In this document: in pieces, positions 48,807 to 60,906 of the stretch
Numbering within the stretch: the stretch's first letter is position 1
Layout: the number at the start of each line of letters is the position of its first letter
Assembly: GCF_029227915.1 (NCBI RefSeq)
Contig: NC_079875.1
Location: 40,941,201-41,005,200, forward strand
Source: Hydractinia symbiolongicarpus
Lineage: Eukaryota; Cnidaria; Hydrozoa; Anthoathecata; Hydractiniidae
DNA length: 64,000 nucleotides
Direction of reading: 5' to 3'
The notes under the pieces: generated by a model
Seen by the model: the letters and a program-made list of their open reading frames with translations, nothing else
Database searches by the model: none
What the model was told of the DNA's origin: nothing
Translations under genes and position numbers: made by a program

Positions 48807-49544
48807 GACTATACGGGCCGAGTCTGGGATTTACGGGAAATCGCAGGTTTTCGTTTGCCGGCGATTAAACTTCTTTTATTCAGCGTCTCATCAAAAATGA
48901 AAACATTTTTGAAAACTGCAAGTCTCATGCGATTTAGTGGTGAAATAATAATTTAAAAAATCGTTCGGAAAATGAGTTTTCTCCCTGGGTACTTTTTTGT
49001 ATACTTTTGACTTTACAGGCCGAGTCCGGGATTTACGGGAAATCGCAGGTTTTCGTTTGCCGACGATTAAACTTCTTTTATTCAGCGTCTCATCAAAAAT
49101 GAAAACATTTTTGAAAACTACAAGTCTCATGCGTTTTAGTGATGAAAAAATAATTTAGAAAATCGTTCGGGATATGAGTTTACTCCCTGGGTATTTTCTT
49201 TGTATACTTTTGACTATACGGGCCGAGTCTGGGATTTACGGGAAATCGCAGGTTTTCGTTTGCCGGCAATTAAACTTCTTTTATTCAGCGTCTCATCAAA
49301 AATGAGAACATTTTTGAAAACTGCAAATCTCATGCGTTTTAGAGGTGAAAAGATAATTTAAAAAATCGTTTTGGAAATGAGTTTACTCACAGGGTACTTT
49401 CTTTGTATATATTCGACTATACCGGCCAAGCCTGGGATTTACGGGAAATCGCGGGTTTTCGTTTGCCGGCGATTAAGCCACTTTCATTAAGCGTATCATC
49501 AAAAATTAAAACATTTCTGCAAACTACAAGTCTCATGCGTTTTA
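48807..49544. repeat. Mixed monomers, partly shared with 58.4 kb
   Basis: About three and a half monomers. From about 49,243 to 50,018 the sequence matches 58,371-59,146 (offset 9128). Shared rare variants are ATGAGAACATTTTTG, CTGCAAATCTCATGCG, TTTTAGAGGTG, TGTATATATTCGAC, ATCAAAAATTAAAAC and CATTTCTGCAAAC. Confidence 0.78.
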
Positions 49545-51928
49545 GTGGTGAAAAAATAATTTAAAAAATCGTTCGGGAAATGACTTTACTCCCTGGATAC
49601 TTTATTTGTATACTTTTGACTATACGGGCCGAGTCCGGGATTTACGGGAAACCGCAGGTTTTCGTTTGCCGGGGATTAAACTTCTTTTATTCAGCGTCTC
49701 ATCAAAAATGAAAACATTTTTGGAAACTACAAGTCTTATGCGTTTTAGTGGTGAAAAAATAATTTAAAAAATCGTTCGGGAAATGAGTTTACTCCCTGGG
49801 TACTTTCTTTGTATACTTTTGACTATACGTTGCCAAGCCCGGGATTTACGGGAAATGGCGGGTTTTCGTTTGCCGGTGATTAAACTTCTTTTATTCAGCG
49901 TCTCATCAAAAATGAAAACATTTTTGAAAACTACAAGTCTTATGCGTTTTAGTGGTGAAAAAATAATTTAAAAAATCGTTCGGGAAATGAGTTTACTCCC
50001 TGGGTACTTTCTTTGTATACTTTTGACTATACGGGCCAAGCCCGGGATTTACGGGAAATGGCGGGTTTTCGTTTGCCGGCGATTAAACTTCTTTTAATCA
50101 GCGTCTCAACAAAAATGAAAACATTTTTGAAAACTACAAGTCTCATGGGCTTTAGTGGTTAAATAATAATTTAAAAAATCCTTCGGGAAATGAGTTTACT
50201 CCTTGGGTACTTTCTTTGTATACTTTTGACTATAGGGACCAAGCCCGGAATTTACGGGAAATCGCTGGTTTTCGTTTGCAGGCGATTAAACTTCTTTTAT
50301 TCAGCGTCTCATCAAAAATGAAAACATTTTTGAAAACTACAAGTCTTATGCGTTTTAGTGGTGAAAAAATAATTTAAAAAATCGTTCGGGAAATGAGTTT
50401 ACTCCCTGGGTACTTTTTTTGTATACTTTTGACTATACGGGCCAAGCCCGGGATTTACGGGAAATGGCGGGTTTTCGTTTGCCGGGGATTAAACTTCTTT
50501 TATTCAGCGTCTCATCAAAAATGAAAACATATTTGAAAACTACAAGTCTTATGCGTTTTAGTGGTGAAAAAATAATTTAAAAAATCGTTCGGGAAATGAG
50601 TTTACTCCCTTGGTACTTTCTTTGTATACTTTTGACAATACGGGCTAAGCCCGGGATTTACGGGAAATGGCGGGTTTTCATTTGCCGGCGATTAAACTTC
50701 TTTTAATCAGCGTCTCAACAAAAATGAAAACATTTTTGAAAACTACAAGTCTCATGGGCTTTAGTGGTTAAATAATAATTTAAAAAATCCTTCGGGAAAT
50801 GAGTTTACTCCCTGGGTACTTTCTTTGTATACTTTTGACTATAGGGACCAAGCCCGGGATTTACGGGAAATTGCTGGTTTTCGTTTGCCGGCGATTAAAC
50901 TTCTTTTATTCAGCGGCTCATCAAAAATGAAAACATTTTTGAAAACTACAAGTCTTATGCGTTTTAGTGGTGAAAAAATAATTTAAAAAATCGTTCGGGA
51001 AATGAGTTTACTCCCTGGGTACTTTCTTTGTATACTTTTGACTATACGGGCCAAGCCCGGGATTTACGGGAAATGGCGGGTTTTCGTTTGCCGGCGATTA
51101 AACTTCTTTTAATCAGCGTCTCAACAAAAATGAAAACATTTTTGAAAACTACAAGTCTCATGGGCTTTAGTGGTTAAATAATAATTTAAAAAATCGTTCG
51201 GGAAATGAGTTTACTCCCTGGGTACTTTTTTGTATACTTTTGACTTCACAGGCCGAGTCCGGGATTTACGGGAAATCGCAGGTTTTCGTTTGCCGACGAT
51301 TAAACCTCTTTCATTAAGCGACTCATTAAAAATGAAAACATTTTTGTAAACTACAAGTCTCATTCGTTCTAGTGGTGCAGAATTAATTTGAAAAATCGTT
51401 CGGGAAATGAGTTTACTCCTTGGGTACTTTCTTTATATACATTCAACTATACGGGCCAAGCCCGGGATTTACGGGAAATGGCGGGTTTTCGTTTGCCGGG
51501 GATTAAACTTCTTTTATTCAGCGTCTCATCAAAAATGAAAACATTTTTGAAAACTACAAGTCTTATGCGTTTTAGTGGTGAAAAAATAATTTAAAAAATC
51601 GTTCGGGAAATGAGTTTACTCCCTGGGTACTTTCTTTGTATACTTTTGACTATACGGGCCAAGCCCGGGATTTACGGGAAATGGTGGGTTTTCGTTTGCC
51701 GGCGATTAAACTTCTTTTAATCAGCGTCTCAACAAAAATGAAAACATTTTTGAAAACTACAAGTCTCATGGGCTTTAGTGGTTAAATAATAATTTAAAAA
51801 ATCCTTCGGGAAATGAGTTTACTTCCTGGGTTCTTTCTTTGTATACTTTTGACTATACGGGCCAAGCCCGGGATTTACGGGAAATGGCGGGTTTTCGTTT
51901 GCCGGGGATTAAACTTCTTTTATTCAGC
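49545..51928. repeat. Duplicated block P (pairs with 60.9-63.3 kb)
   Basis: The block recurs at 60,907-63,290 with a constant offset of 11,362 bp (49,783 to 61,145; 50,529 to 61,891; 51,388 to 62,750). Markers are GGGAAACCGCAGG, TATACGTTGCCAAGCCC (a 1-bp insertion), TATAGGGACCAAGCC, AAAACATATTTGAAAAC, TTTTCATTTGCCGG and TTGACTTCACAGG. It overlaps the first 1 kb of the 2027-bp array. Confidence 0.82.
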
Positions 51929-53073
51929 GTCTCATCAAAAATGAAAACATTTTTGAAAACTACAAGTCTTATGCGTTTTAGTGGTGAAAAAATAATTTAA
52001 AAAATCGTTCGGGAAATGAGTTTACTCCCTGGGTACTTTCTTTGTATACTTTTGACTATACGGGCCAAGCCCGGGATTTACGGGAAATGGCAGGTTTTCG
52101 TTTGCCGGCGATTAAACTTCTTTTAATCAGCGTCTCAACAAAAATGAAAACATTTTTGAAAACTACAAGTCTCATGGGCTTTAGTGGTTAAATAATAATT
52201 TAAAAAATCCTTCGGGAAATGAGTTTACTCCCTGGGTACTTTCTTTGTATACTTTTGACTATAGGGACCAAGCCCGGGATTTACGGGAAATCGCTGGTTT
52301 TCGTTTGCCGGCGATTAAACTTCTTTTATTCAGCGTCTCATCAAAAATGAAAACATTTTTGAAAACTACAAGTCTTATGCGTTTTAGTGGTGAAAAAATA
52401 ATTTAAAAAATCGTTCGGGAAATGAGTTTACTCCTTGGGTACTTTCTTTATATACATTCAACTATACGGGCCAAGCCTGGGATTTACGGGAAATCGCGGG
52501 TTTTCGTTTGCCGGCGATTAAACTTCTTTTATTCAGCGTCTCATCAAAAATGAAAACAAGTTTCAAAAATACAAGTCTCATGCGTTTTAGTGGTGAAAAA
52601 ATAATTTAAAAAATCGTTCGGGAAATGAGGTTACTCCCTGGGTACTTTCTTTGTATACTTTTGACTATAGGGACCAAGCCCGGGATTTACGGGAAATCGC
52701 TGGTTTTCGTTTGCCGGCGATTAAACTTCTTTTATTCAGCGTCTCATTAAAAATGAAAACATTTTTGAAAACTACAAGTCTCATGCGTTTTAGTGGTGAA
52801 AAAATAATTTAAAAAATATCGGGAAATGAATTTACTCCCTGGATACTTTATTTGTATACTTTTGACTATACGGGCCGAATCCGGGATTTACGGGAAGTGG
52901 CGGGTTTTCGTTTGCCGGCGATTAAACTTCTTTTATTCAGCGGCTCATCAAAAATGAAAACATTTTTGAAAACTACAAGTCTTATGCGTTTTAGTGGTGA
53001 AAAAATAATTTAAAAAATCGTTCGGGAAATGAGTTTACTCCCTGGGTACTTTCTTTGTATACTTTTGACTATA

Positions 53074-53086
53074 CGGGCCAAGCCCG
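53074..53086. other. Short hairpin-capable dyad CGGGCCAAGCCCG
   Basis: Monomer positions 63-75: 5-bp arms CGGGC and GCCCG flank a CAA loop. The frequent variants GCCGAGTCC, GCCGAGTCT and GCCAAGCCT change the right arm to GTCCG, GTCTG and GCCTG, which would still pair in RNA through G-U wobbles. The ACAGGCC and AGGGACC variants break the left arm. The same changes are also CpG-type transitions, so structure and mutation bias cannot be separated by eye. Confidence 0.4.
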
Positions 53087-53112
53087 GGATTTACGGGAAA
53101 TGGCGGGTTTTC

Positions 53113-53130
53113 GTTTGCCGGCGATTAAAC
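53113..53130. other. Conserved 18-bp dyad GTTTGCCGGCGATTAAAC in each monomer
   Basis: Monomer positions 102-119. GTTT and AAAC form inverted arms around GCCGGC, itself a perfect palindrome. By eye this is one of the least variable stretches of the monomer. Recurrent departures are single bases such as GCCGACG, GCCGGGG, GCCGGTG and GACGGCG, and one 1-bp loss (GCCGCG near 25,134, 34,240 and 48,455). It is a candidate protein-binding site, but I recognise no known satellite-binding consensus in it. Confidence 0.5.
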
Positions 53131-53151
53131 TTCTTTTAATCAGCGTCTCAA

Positions 53152-53175
53152 CAAAAATGAAAACATTTTTGAAAA
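53152..53175. other. A/T-tract segment of the monomer
   Basis: Monomer positions 141-164 carry AAAAA, AAAA, TTTTT and AAAA runs in close succession. A second A/T cluster spans the monomer junction (GAAAAAATAATTTAAAAAATCG region). Closely spaced A-tracts can curve DNA, a common satellite property. The junction run is the most length-variable place in the monomer, from 5 to about 10 As, for example at 3,052, 16,072, 19,230 and 42,857. It often carries +1 changes that alter the reading frame. Confidence 0.4.
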
Positions 53176-56100
53176 CTACAAGTCTCATGGGCTTTAGTGG
53201 TTAAATAATAATTTAAAAAATCGTTCGGGAAATGAGTTTACTCCCTGGGTACTTTTTTGTATACTTTTGACTTCACAGGCCGAGTCCGGGATTTACGGGA
53301 AATCGCAGGTTTTCGTTTGCCGACGATTAAACCTCTTTCATTAAGCGACTCATTAAAAATGAAAACATTTTTGTAAACTACAAGTCTCATTCGTTCTAGT
53401 GGTGCAGAATTAATTTGAAAAATCGTTCGGGAAATGAGTTTACTCCTTGGGTACTTTCTTTATATACATTCAACTATACGGGCCAAGCCCGGGATTTACG
53501 GGAAATGGCGGGTTTTCGTTTGCCGGGGATTAAACTTCTTTTATTCAGCGTCTCATCAAAAATGAAAACATTTTTGAAAACTACAAGTCTTATGCGTTTT
53601 AGTGGTGAAAAAATAATTTAAAAAATCGTTCGGGAAATGAGTTTACTCCCTGGGTACTTTCTTTGTATACTTTTGACTATACGGGCCAAGCCCGGGATTT
53701 ACGGGAAATGGTGGGTTTTCGTTTGCCGGCGATTAAACTTCTTTTAATCAGCGTCTCAACAAAAATGAAAACATTTTTGAAAACTACAAGTCTCATGGGC
53801 TTTAGTGGTTAAATAATAATTTAAAAAATCCTTCGGGAAATGAGTTTACTCCCTGGGTTCTTTCTTTGTATACTTTTGACTATACGGGCCAAGCCCGGGA
53901 TTTACGGGAAATGGCGGGTTTTCGTTTGCCGGGGATTAAACTTCTTTTATTCAGCGTCTCATCAAAAATGAAAACATTTTTGAAAACTACAAGTCTTATG
54001 CGTTTTAGTGGTGAAAAAATAATTTAAAAAATCGTTCGGGAAATGAGTTTACTCCCTGGGTACTTTCTTTGTATACTTTTGACTATACGGGCCAAGCCCG
54101 GGATTTACGGGAAATGGCAGGTTTTCGTTTGCCGGCGATTAAACTTCTTTTAATCAGCGTCTCAACAAAAATGAAAACATTTTTGAAAACTACAAGTCTC
54201 ATGGGCTTTAGTGGTTAAATAATAATTTAAAAAATCCTTCGGGAAATGAGTTTACTCCCTGGGTACTTTCTTTGTATACTTTTGACTATAGGGACCAAGC
54301 CCGGGATTTACGGGAAATCGCTGGTTTTCGTTTGCCGGCGATTAAACTTCTTTTATTCAGCGTCTCATCAAAAATGAAAACATTTTTGAAAACTACAAGT
54401 CTTATGCGTTTTAGTGGTGAAAAAATAATTTAAAAAATCGTTCGGGAAATGAGTTTACTCCTTGGGTACTTTCTTTATATACATTCAACTATACGGGCCA
54501 AGCCTGGGATTTACGGGAAATCGCGGGTTTTCGTTTGCCGGCGATTAAACTTCTTTTATTCAGCGTCTCATCAAAAATGAAAACAAGTTTCAAAAATACA
54601 AGTCTCATGCGTTTTAGTGGTGAAAAAATAATTTAAAAAATCGTTCGGGAAATGAGGTTACTCCCTGGGTACTTTCTTTGTATACTTTTGACTATAGGGA
54701 CCAAGCCCGGGATTTACGGGAAATCGCTGGTTTTCGTTTGCCGGCGATTAAACTTCTTTTATTCAGCGTCTCATTAAAAATGAAAACATTTTTGAAAACT
54801 ACAAGTCTCATGCGTTTTAGTGGTGAAAAAATAATTTAAAAAATATCGGGAAATGAATTTACTCCCTGGATACTTTATTTGTATACTTTTGACTATACGG
54901 GCCGAATCCGGGATTTACGGGAAGTGGCGGGTTTTCGTTTGCCGGCGATTAAACTTCTTTTATTCAGCGGCTCATCAAAAATGAAAACATTTTTGAAAAC
55001 TACAAGTCTTATGCGTTTTAGTGGTGAAAAAATAATTTAAAAAATCGTTCGGGAAATGAGTTTACTCCCTGGGTACTTTCTTTGTATACTTTTGACTATA
55101 CGGGCCAAGCCCGGGATTTACGGGAAATGGCGGGTTTTCGTTTGCCGGCGATTAAACTTCTTTTAATCAGCGTCTCAACAAAAATGAAAACATTTTTGAA
55201 AACTACAAGTCTCATGGGCTTTAGTGGTTAAATAATAATTTAAAAAATCGTTCGGGAAATGAGTTTACTCCCTGGGTACTTTTTTGTATACTTTTGACTT
55301 CACAGGCCGAGTCCGGGATTTACGGGAAATCGCAGGTTTTCGTTTGCCGACGATTAAACCTCTTTCATTAAGCGACTCATTAAAAATGAAAACATTTTTG
55401 TAAACTACAAGTCTCATTCGTTCTAGTGGTGCAGAATTAATTTGAAAAATCGTTCGGGAAATGAGTTTACTCCTTGGGTACTTTCTTTATATACATTCAA
55501 CTATACGGGCCAAGCCCGGGATTTACGGGAAATGGCGGGTTTTCGTTTGCCGGGGATTAAACTTCTTTTATTCAGCGTCTCATCAAAAATGAAAACATTT
55601 TTGAAAACTACAAGTCTTATGCGTTTTAGTGGTGAAAAAATAATTTAAAAAATCGTTCGGGAAATGAGTTTACTCCCTGGGTACTTTCTTTGTATACTTT
55701 TGACTATACGGGCCAAGCCCGGGATTTACGGGAAATGGTGGGTTTTCGTTTGCCGGCGATTAAACTTCTTTTAATCAGCGTCTCAACAAAAATGAAAACA
55801 TTTTTGAAAACTACAAGTCTCATGGGCTTTAGTGGTTAAATAATAATTTAAAAAATCCTTCGGGAAATGAGTTTACTCCCTGGGTTCTTTCTTTGTATAC
55901 TTTTGACTATACGGGCCAAGCCCGGGATTTACGGGAAATGGCGGGTTTTCGTTTGCCGGGGATTAAACTTCTTTTATTCAGCGTCTCATCAAAAATGAAA
56001 ACATTTTTGAAAACTACAAGTCTTATGCGTTTTAGTGGTGAAAAAATAATTTAAAAAATCGTTCGGGAAATGAGTTTACTCCCTGGGTACTTTCTTTGTA

Positions 56101-56835
56101 TACTTTTGACTATACGGGCCAAGCCCGGGATTTACGGGAAATGGCAGGTTTTCGTTTGCCGGCGATTAAACTTCTTTTAATCAGCGTCTCAACAAAAATG
56201 AAAACATTTTTGAAAACTACAAGTCTCATGGGCTTTAGTGGTTAAATAATAATTTAAAAAATCCTTCGGGAAATGAGTTTACTCCCTGGGTACTTTCTTT
56301 GTATACTTTTGACTATAGGGACCAAGCCCGGGATTTACGGGAAATCGCTGGTTTTCGTTTGCCGGCGATTAAACTTCTTTTATTCAGCGTCTCATCAAAA
56401 ATGAAAACATTTTTGAAAACTACAAGTCTTATGCGTTTTAGTGGTGAAAAAATAATTTAAAAAATCGTTCGGGAAATGAGTTTACTCCTTGGGTACTTTC
56501 TTTATATACATTCAACTATACGGGCCAAGCCTGGGATTTACGGGAAATCGCGGGTTTTCGTTTGCCGGCGATTAAACTTCTTTTATTCAGCGTCTCATCA
56601 AAAATGAAAACAAGTTTCAAAAATACAAGTCTCATGCGTTTTAGTGGTGAAAAAATAATTTAAAAAATCGTTCGGGAAATGAGGTTACTCCCTGGGTACT
56701 TTCTTTGTATACTTTTGACTATAGGGACCAAGCCCGGGATTTACGGGAAATCGCTGGTTTTCGTTTGCCGGCGATTAAACTTCTTTTATTCAGCGTCTCA
56801 TTAAAAATGAAAACATTTTTGAAAACTACAAGTCT

Positions 56836-57930
56836 CATGCGATTTAGTGGTGAAAAGATAATTTAAAAAATCGTTCTGGAAATGAGTTTACTCACAGGGT
56901 ACTTTCTTTGTATACTTTTGACTATACGAGCCGAGTCCGGGATTTACGGGAAATCGCGGGTTTTCGTTTGCCGGCGATTAAACTTCTTTTATTCAGCGTC
57001 TCATCAAAAATGAAAACATTTTTAAAAACTACAAGTCTCATGGGCTTTAGTGGTGAATTAATAATTTAAAAAATCGTTCGGGAAATGAGTTTACACCCTG
57101 CGTACTTTCTTTGTATACTTTTGACTATACGGGCCGAGTCCGGGATTTTCGGTAAATCGCAGGTTTTCGTTTGCCGGCGATTAAACTTCTTTTATTCAGC
57201 GTCTTACCAAAAATGAAAAATTTTTTGAAAACTACAAGTCTCATGCGTTTTAGTGGTGAAAAAATAATTTAAAAAATCGTTCGGGAAATGAGTTTACTCC
57301 CTAGGTACTTTCTTTGTATACTTTTGATTATACGGGCCGTGTCCGGGATTTACGGGAAATCGCGGGTTTTCGTTTGCCGGCGATTAAACTTCTTTTATTC
57401 AGCGTCTCATCAAAAATGAAAACATTTTTAAAAACTACAAGTCTCATGGGCTTTAGTGGTGAAAAAATAATTTAAAAAATCGTTTGGGAAATGAGTTTAC
57501 TCCCTGGGTAATTTGTTTGTATACTTTTGACTATACAGGCCGAATCTGGGATTCACGGGAAATCGCAGGTTTTCGTTTGCCGGCGATTAAACTTCTTTTA
57601 TTCAGCGTCTCATCAAAAATGAAAATTTTTTTAAAAACTACAAGTCTCATGGGCTTTACTGGTGAAATAATAATTTAAAAAATTGTTTGGGAAATGAGTT
57701 TACTCCTTGGGTACTTTCTTTGTGTACTTTTGACTATACAGGCCAAATCCGGGATTCACGGGAAATCGCAGGTTTTCGTTTGCCGGCGATTAAACCTCTT
57801 TCATTAAGCGTCTCATCAAAAATGAAAACATTTTTGAAAACTACAAGTCTCATGCGTTTTAGTGGTGAAAAGATAATTTAAAAAATCGTTTTGGAAATGA
57901 GTTTACTCACAGGGTACTTTCTTTGTATAC
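56836..57930. repeat. Divergent family 1 monomers
   Basis: About five monomers joining the 2027-bp array to the 1218-bp pair. Markers are GTGAATTAATAATTT, TTTACACCCTGCGTAC, GATTTTCGGTAAATCGC, CGTCTTACCAAAAATG with AAAAATTTTTTG (57,201), CCTAGGTACTTTC, TTTTGATTATACGGGCCGTG and GGTAATTTGTTTGTATAC. The 57,201-57,480 part recurs at 60,652 (offset 3451 = 17 x 203) and 57,201-57,640 recurs at 63,291 (offset 6090 = 30 x 203). Confidence 0.82.
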
Positions 57931-60366
57931 ATTCGACTAGACGGGCCAAGCCCGGGATTTACGGGAAATCGCGGGTTTTCGTTTGCCGGCGATTAAACCA
58001 CTTTCATTAAGCGTCTCATCAAAAATGAAAACATTTCTGAAAACTACAAGTCTCATGCGTTGTAGTGGTGAAAAAATAATTTAAAAAATCGTTCGGGAAA
58101 TGAGTTTACTCTCTGGGTACTTTGTTTGTATACTTTTGACTATACGGGCCGAGTCCGGGATTTTTGGTAAATCGCAGGTTTTCGTTTGCCGGCGATTAAA
58201 CTTCTTTTATTCAGCTCTCATCAAAAATGAAAACATTTTTAAAAACTACAAGTCTCATGGGCTTTAGTGGTGAATTAATAATTTAAAAAATCGTTCGGGA
58301 AATGAGTTTACACCCTGCGTACTTTCTTTGTATACTTTTGACTATACGGGCCGAGTCCGGGATTTTTGGTAAATCGCAGGTTTTCGTTTGCCGGCGATTA
58401 AACTTCTTTTATTCAGCGTCTCATCAAAAATGAGAACATTTTTGAAAACTGCAAATCTCATGCGTTTTAGAGGTGAAAAGATAATTTAAAAAATCGTTTT
58501 GGAAATGAGTTTACTCACAGGGTACTTTCTTTGTATATATTCGACTATACGGGCCAAGCCTGGGATTTACGGGAAATCGCGGGTTTTCGTTTGCCGGCGA
58601 TTAAGCCACTTTCATTAAGCGTATCATCAAAAATTAAAACATTTCTGCAAACTACAAGTCTCATGCGTTTTAGTGGTGAAAAAATAATTTAAAAAATCGT
58701 TCGGGAAATGAGTTTACTCCCTGGATACTTTATTTGTATACTTTTGACTATACGGGCCGAGTCCGGGATTTACGGGAAACCGCAGGTTTTCGTTTGCCGG
58801 GGATTAAACTTCTTTTATTCAGCGTCTCATCAAAAATGAAAACATTTTTGAAAACTACAAGTCTTATGCGTTTTAGTGGTGAAAAAATAATTTAAAAAAT
58901 CGTTCGGGAAATGAGTTTACTCCCTGGGTACTTTCTTTGTATACTTTTGACTATACGTTGCCAAGCCCGGGATTTACGGGAAATGGCGGGTTTTCGTTTG
59001 CCGGTGATTAAACTTCTTTTATTCAGCGTCTCATCAAAAATGAAAACATTTTTGAAAACTACAAGTCTTATGCGTTTTAGTGGTGAAAAAATAATTTAAA
59101 AAATCGTTCGGGAAATGAGTTTACTCCCTGGGTACTTTCTTTGTATACATTCGACTAGACGGGCCAAGCCCGGGATTTACGGGAAATCGCGGGTTTTCGT
59201 TTGCCGGCGATTAAACCACTTTCATTAAGCGTCTCATCAAAAATGAAAACATTTCTGAAAACTACAAGTCTCATGCGTTGTAGTGGTGAAAAAATAATTT
59301 AAAAAATCGTTCGGGAAATGAGTTTACTCTCTGGGTACTTTGTTTGTATACTTTTGACTATACGGGCCGAGTCCGGGATTTTTGGTAAATCGCAGGTTTT
59401 CGTTTGCCGGCGATTAAACTTCTTTTATTCAGCTCTCATCAAAAATGAAAACATTTTTAAAAACTACAAGTCTCATGGGCTTTAGTGGTGAATTAATAAT
59501 TTAAAAAATCGTTCGGGAAATGAGTTTACACCCTGCGTACTTTCTTTGTATACTTTTGACTATACGGGCCGAGTCCGGGATTTTTGGTAAATCGCAGGTT
59601 TTCGTTTGCCGGCGATTAAACTTCTTTTATTCAGCGTCTCATCAAAAATGAGAACATTTTTGAAAACTGCAAATCTCATGCGTTTTAGAGGTGAAAAGAT
59701 AATTTAAAAAATCGTTTTGGAAATGAGTTTACTCACAGGGTACTTTCTTTGTATATATTCGACTATACGGGCCAAGCCTGGGATTTACGGGAAATCGCGG
59801 GTTTTCGTTTGCCGGCGATTAAGCCACTTTCATTAAGCGTATCATCAAAAATTAAAACATTTCTGCAAACTACAAGTCTCATGCGTTTTAGTGGTGAAAA
59901 AATAATTTAAAAAATCGTTCGGGAAATGAGTTTACTCCCTGGATACTTTATTTGTATACTTTTGACTATACGGGCCGAGTCCGGGATTTACGGGAAACCG
60001 CAGGTTTTCGTTTGCCGGGGATTAAACTTCTTTTATTCAGCGTCTCATCAAAAATGAAAACATTTTTGAAAACTACAAGTCTTATGCGTTTTAGTGGTGA
60101 AAAAATAATTTAAAAAATCGTTCGGGAAATGAGTTTACTCCCTGGGTACTTTCTTTGTATACTTTTGACTATACGTTGCCAAGCCCGGGATTTACGGGAA
60201 ATGGCGGGTTTTCGTTTGCCGGTGATTAAACTTCTTTTATTCAGCGTCTCATCAAAAATGAAAACATTTTTGAAAACTACAAGTCTTATGCGTTTTAGTG
60301 GTGAAAAAATAATTTAAAAAATCGTTCGGGAAATGAGTTTACTCCCTGGGTACTTTCTTTGTATAC
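57931..60366. repeat. Higher-order repeat, 1218 bp (6-mer) x 2
   Basis: About 57,931-59,148 repeats as 59,149-60,366, exactly six monomers of net 203 bp. Markers displaced by 1218 bp are ATTCGACTAGACGGG (57,931/59,149), GCGTTGTAGTGG, GATTTTTGGTAAATCGC, CAGCTCTCATC (58,213/59,431, 2-bp loss), ATGAGAACATTTTTG, TGTATATATTCGAC and TATACGTTGCC (58,954/60,172, 1-bp gain). I saw no clear difference between copies. Confidence 0.88.
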
Positions 60367-60906
60367 TTTTGACTATACGGGCCAAGCCCGGGATTTACGG
60401 GAAATGGCGGGTTTTCGTTTGCCGGCGATTAAACTTCTTTTAATCAGCGTCTCAACAAAAATGAAAACATTTTTGAAAACTACAAGTCTCATGGGCTTTA
60501 GTGGTGAATTAATAATTTAAAAAATCGTTCGGGAAATGAGTTTACTCCTTGGGTACATTCTTTGTATACTTTTGACTATAGGGACCAAGCCCGGGATTTA
60601 CGGGAAATCGCTGGTTTTCGTTTGCCGGCGATTAAACTTCTTTTATTCAGCGTCTTACCAAAAATGAAAAATTTTTTGAAAACTACAAGTCTCATGCGTT
60701 TTAGTGGTGAAAAAATAATTTAAAAAATCGTTCGGGAAATGAGTTTACTCCCTAGGTACTTTCTTTGTATACTTTTGATTATACGGGCCGTGTCCGGGAT
60801 TTACGGGAAATCGCGGGTTTTCGTTTGCCGGCGATTAAACTTCTTTTATTCAGCGTCTCATCAAAAATGAAAACATTTTTAAAAACTACAAGTCTCATGG
60901 GCTTTA
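60367..60906. repeat. Connecting monomers
   Basis: Just under three monomers: TTAATCAGCGTCTCAAC ending in GTGAATTAATAATTT, TATAGGGACC joined to CGTCTTACCAAAAATG, and TTTTGATTATACGGGCCGTG. The second is a chimera whose left half is of the 50-56 kb type and right half of the 57.2 kb type, marking an exchange point between about 60,590 and 60,650. Confidence 0.8.

Larger units (their letters stand above)
53012..53214. repeat. Reference satellite monomer, family 1 (203 bp)
   Basis: A clean full-length monomer used here for numbering. In order it holds AAAAAATCGTTCGGGAAATG (1-20), GTTTACTCCCTGGGTAC (22-38), GTATACTTTTGAC (46-58), a short dyad CGGGCCAAGCCCG (63-75), CGGGAAAT (83-90), GTTTGCCGGCGATTAAAC (102-119), CTTCTTTTA (119-127), CAGCGTCTC (130-138), an A/T-tract segment (141-164), CTACAAGTCTCATG (165-178) and TTTAGTGG (182-189). 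G+C is about 38% in the general consensus. CCCGGG, GCCGGC and GTATAC occur in most copies, so SmaI, NaeI and BstZ17I-type digests should give a 203-bp ladder. This copy has the TTAATCAGCGTCTCAAC and GGGCTTTAGTGGTTAAA variants common after 50 kb. Confidence 0.95.
50880..56835. repeat. Higher-order repeat, 2027 bp (10-mer) x ~3
   Basis: Copies span about 50,880-52,906, 52,907-54,933 and 54,934-56,835, the last incomplete. Ten monomers minus 3 bp gives 2027: 1 bp lost in GGTACTTTTTTGTATAC and 2 bp in AAAAAATATCGGGAAATG. Monomer order from 53,012 is a TTAATCAGCGTCTCAAC monomer, TTGACTTCACAGG, TTTATATACATTCAAC, a TTAATCAG monomer with GGTGGG, GGGTTCTTTC, a TTAATCAG monomer with GGCAGG, TATAGGGACC, TTTATATACATTCAAC with CAAGTTTCAAAAATAC, TATAGGGACC with GAGGTTACTCC, and AATGAATTTACTCC. 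The only difference I noticed between copies is T at 51,824 against C at 53,851 and 55,878. This is the most recently homogenised part of the window. Confidence 0.92.

Noticed and set aside
53057-53075. Promoter-like TTGACTATACGGG
   Set aside because: A chance resemblance inside a repeated non-coding monomer, with no gene downstream.
53012-53214. Hammerhead ribozyme on the minus strand (TTGATGAGACGC and CGAAA are present)
   Set aside because: The core needs CTGATGA and a stem II between the core halves. Here the C is T and the intervening sequence does not pair.
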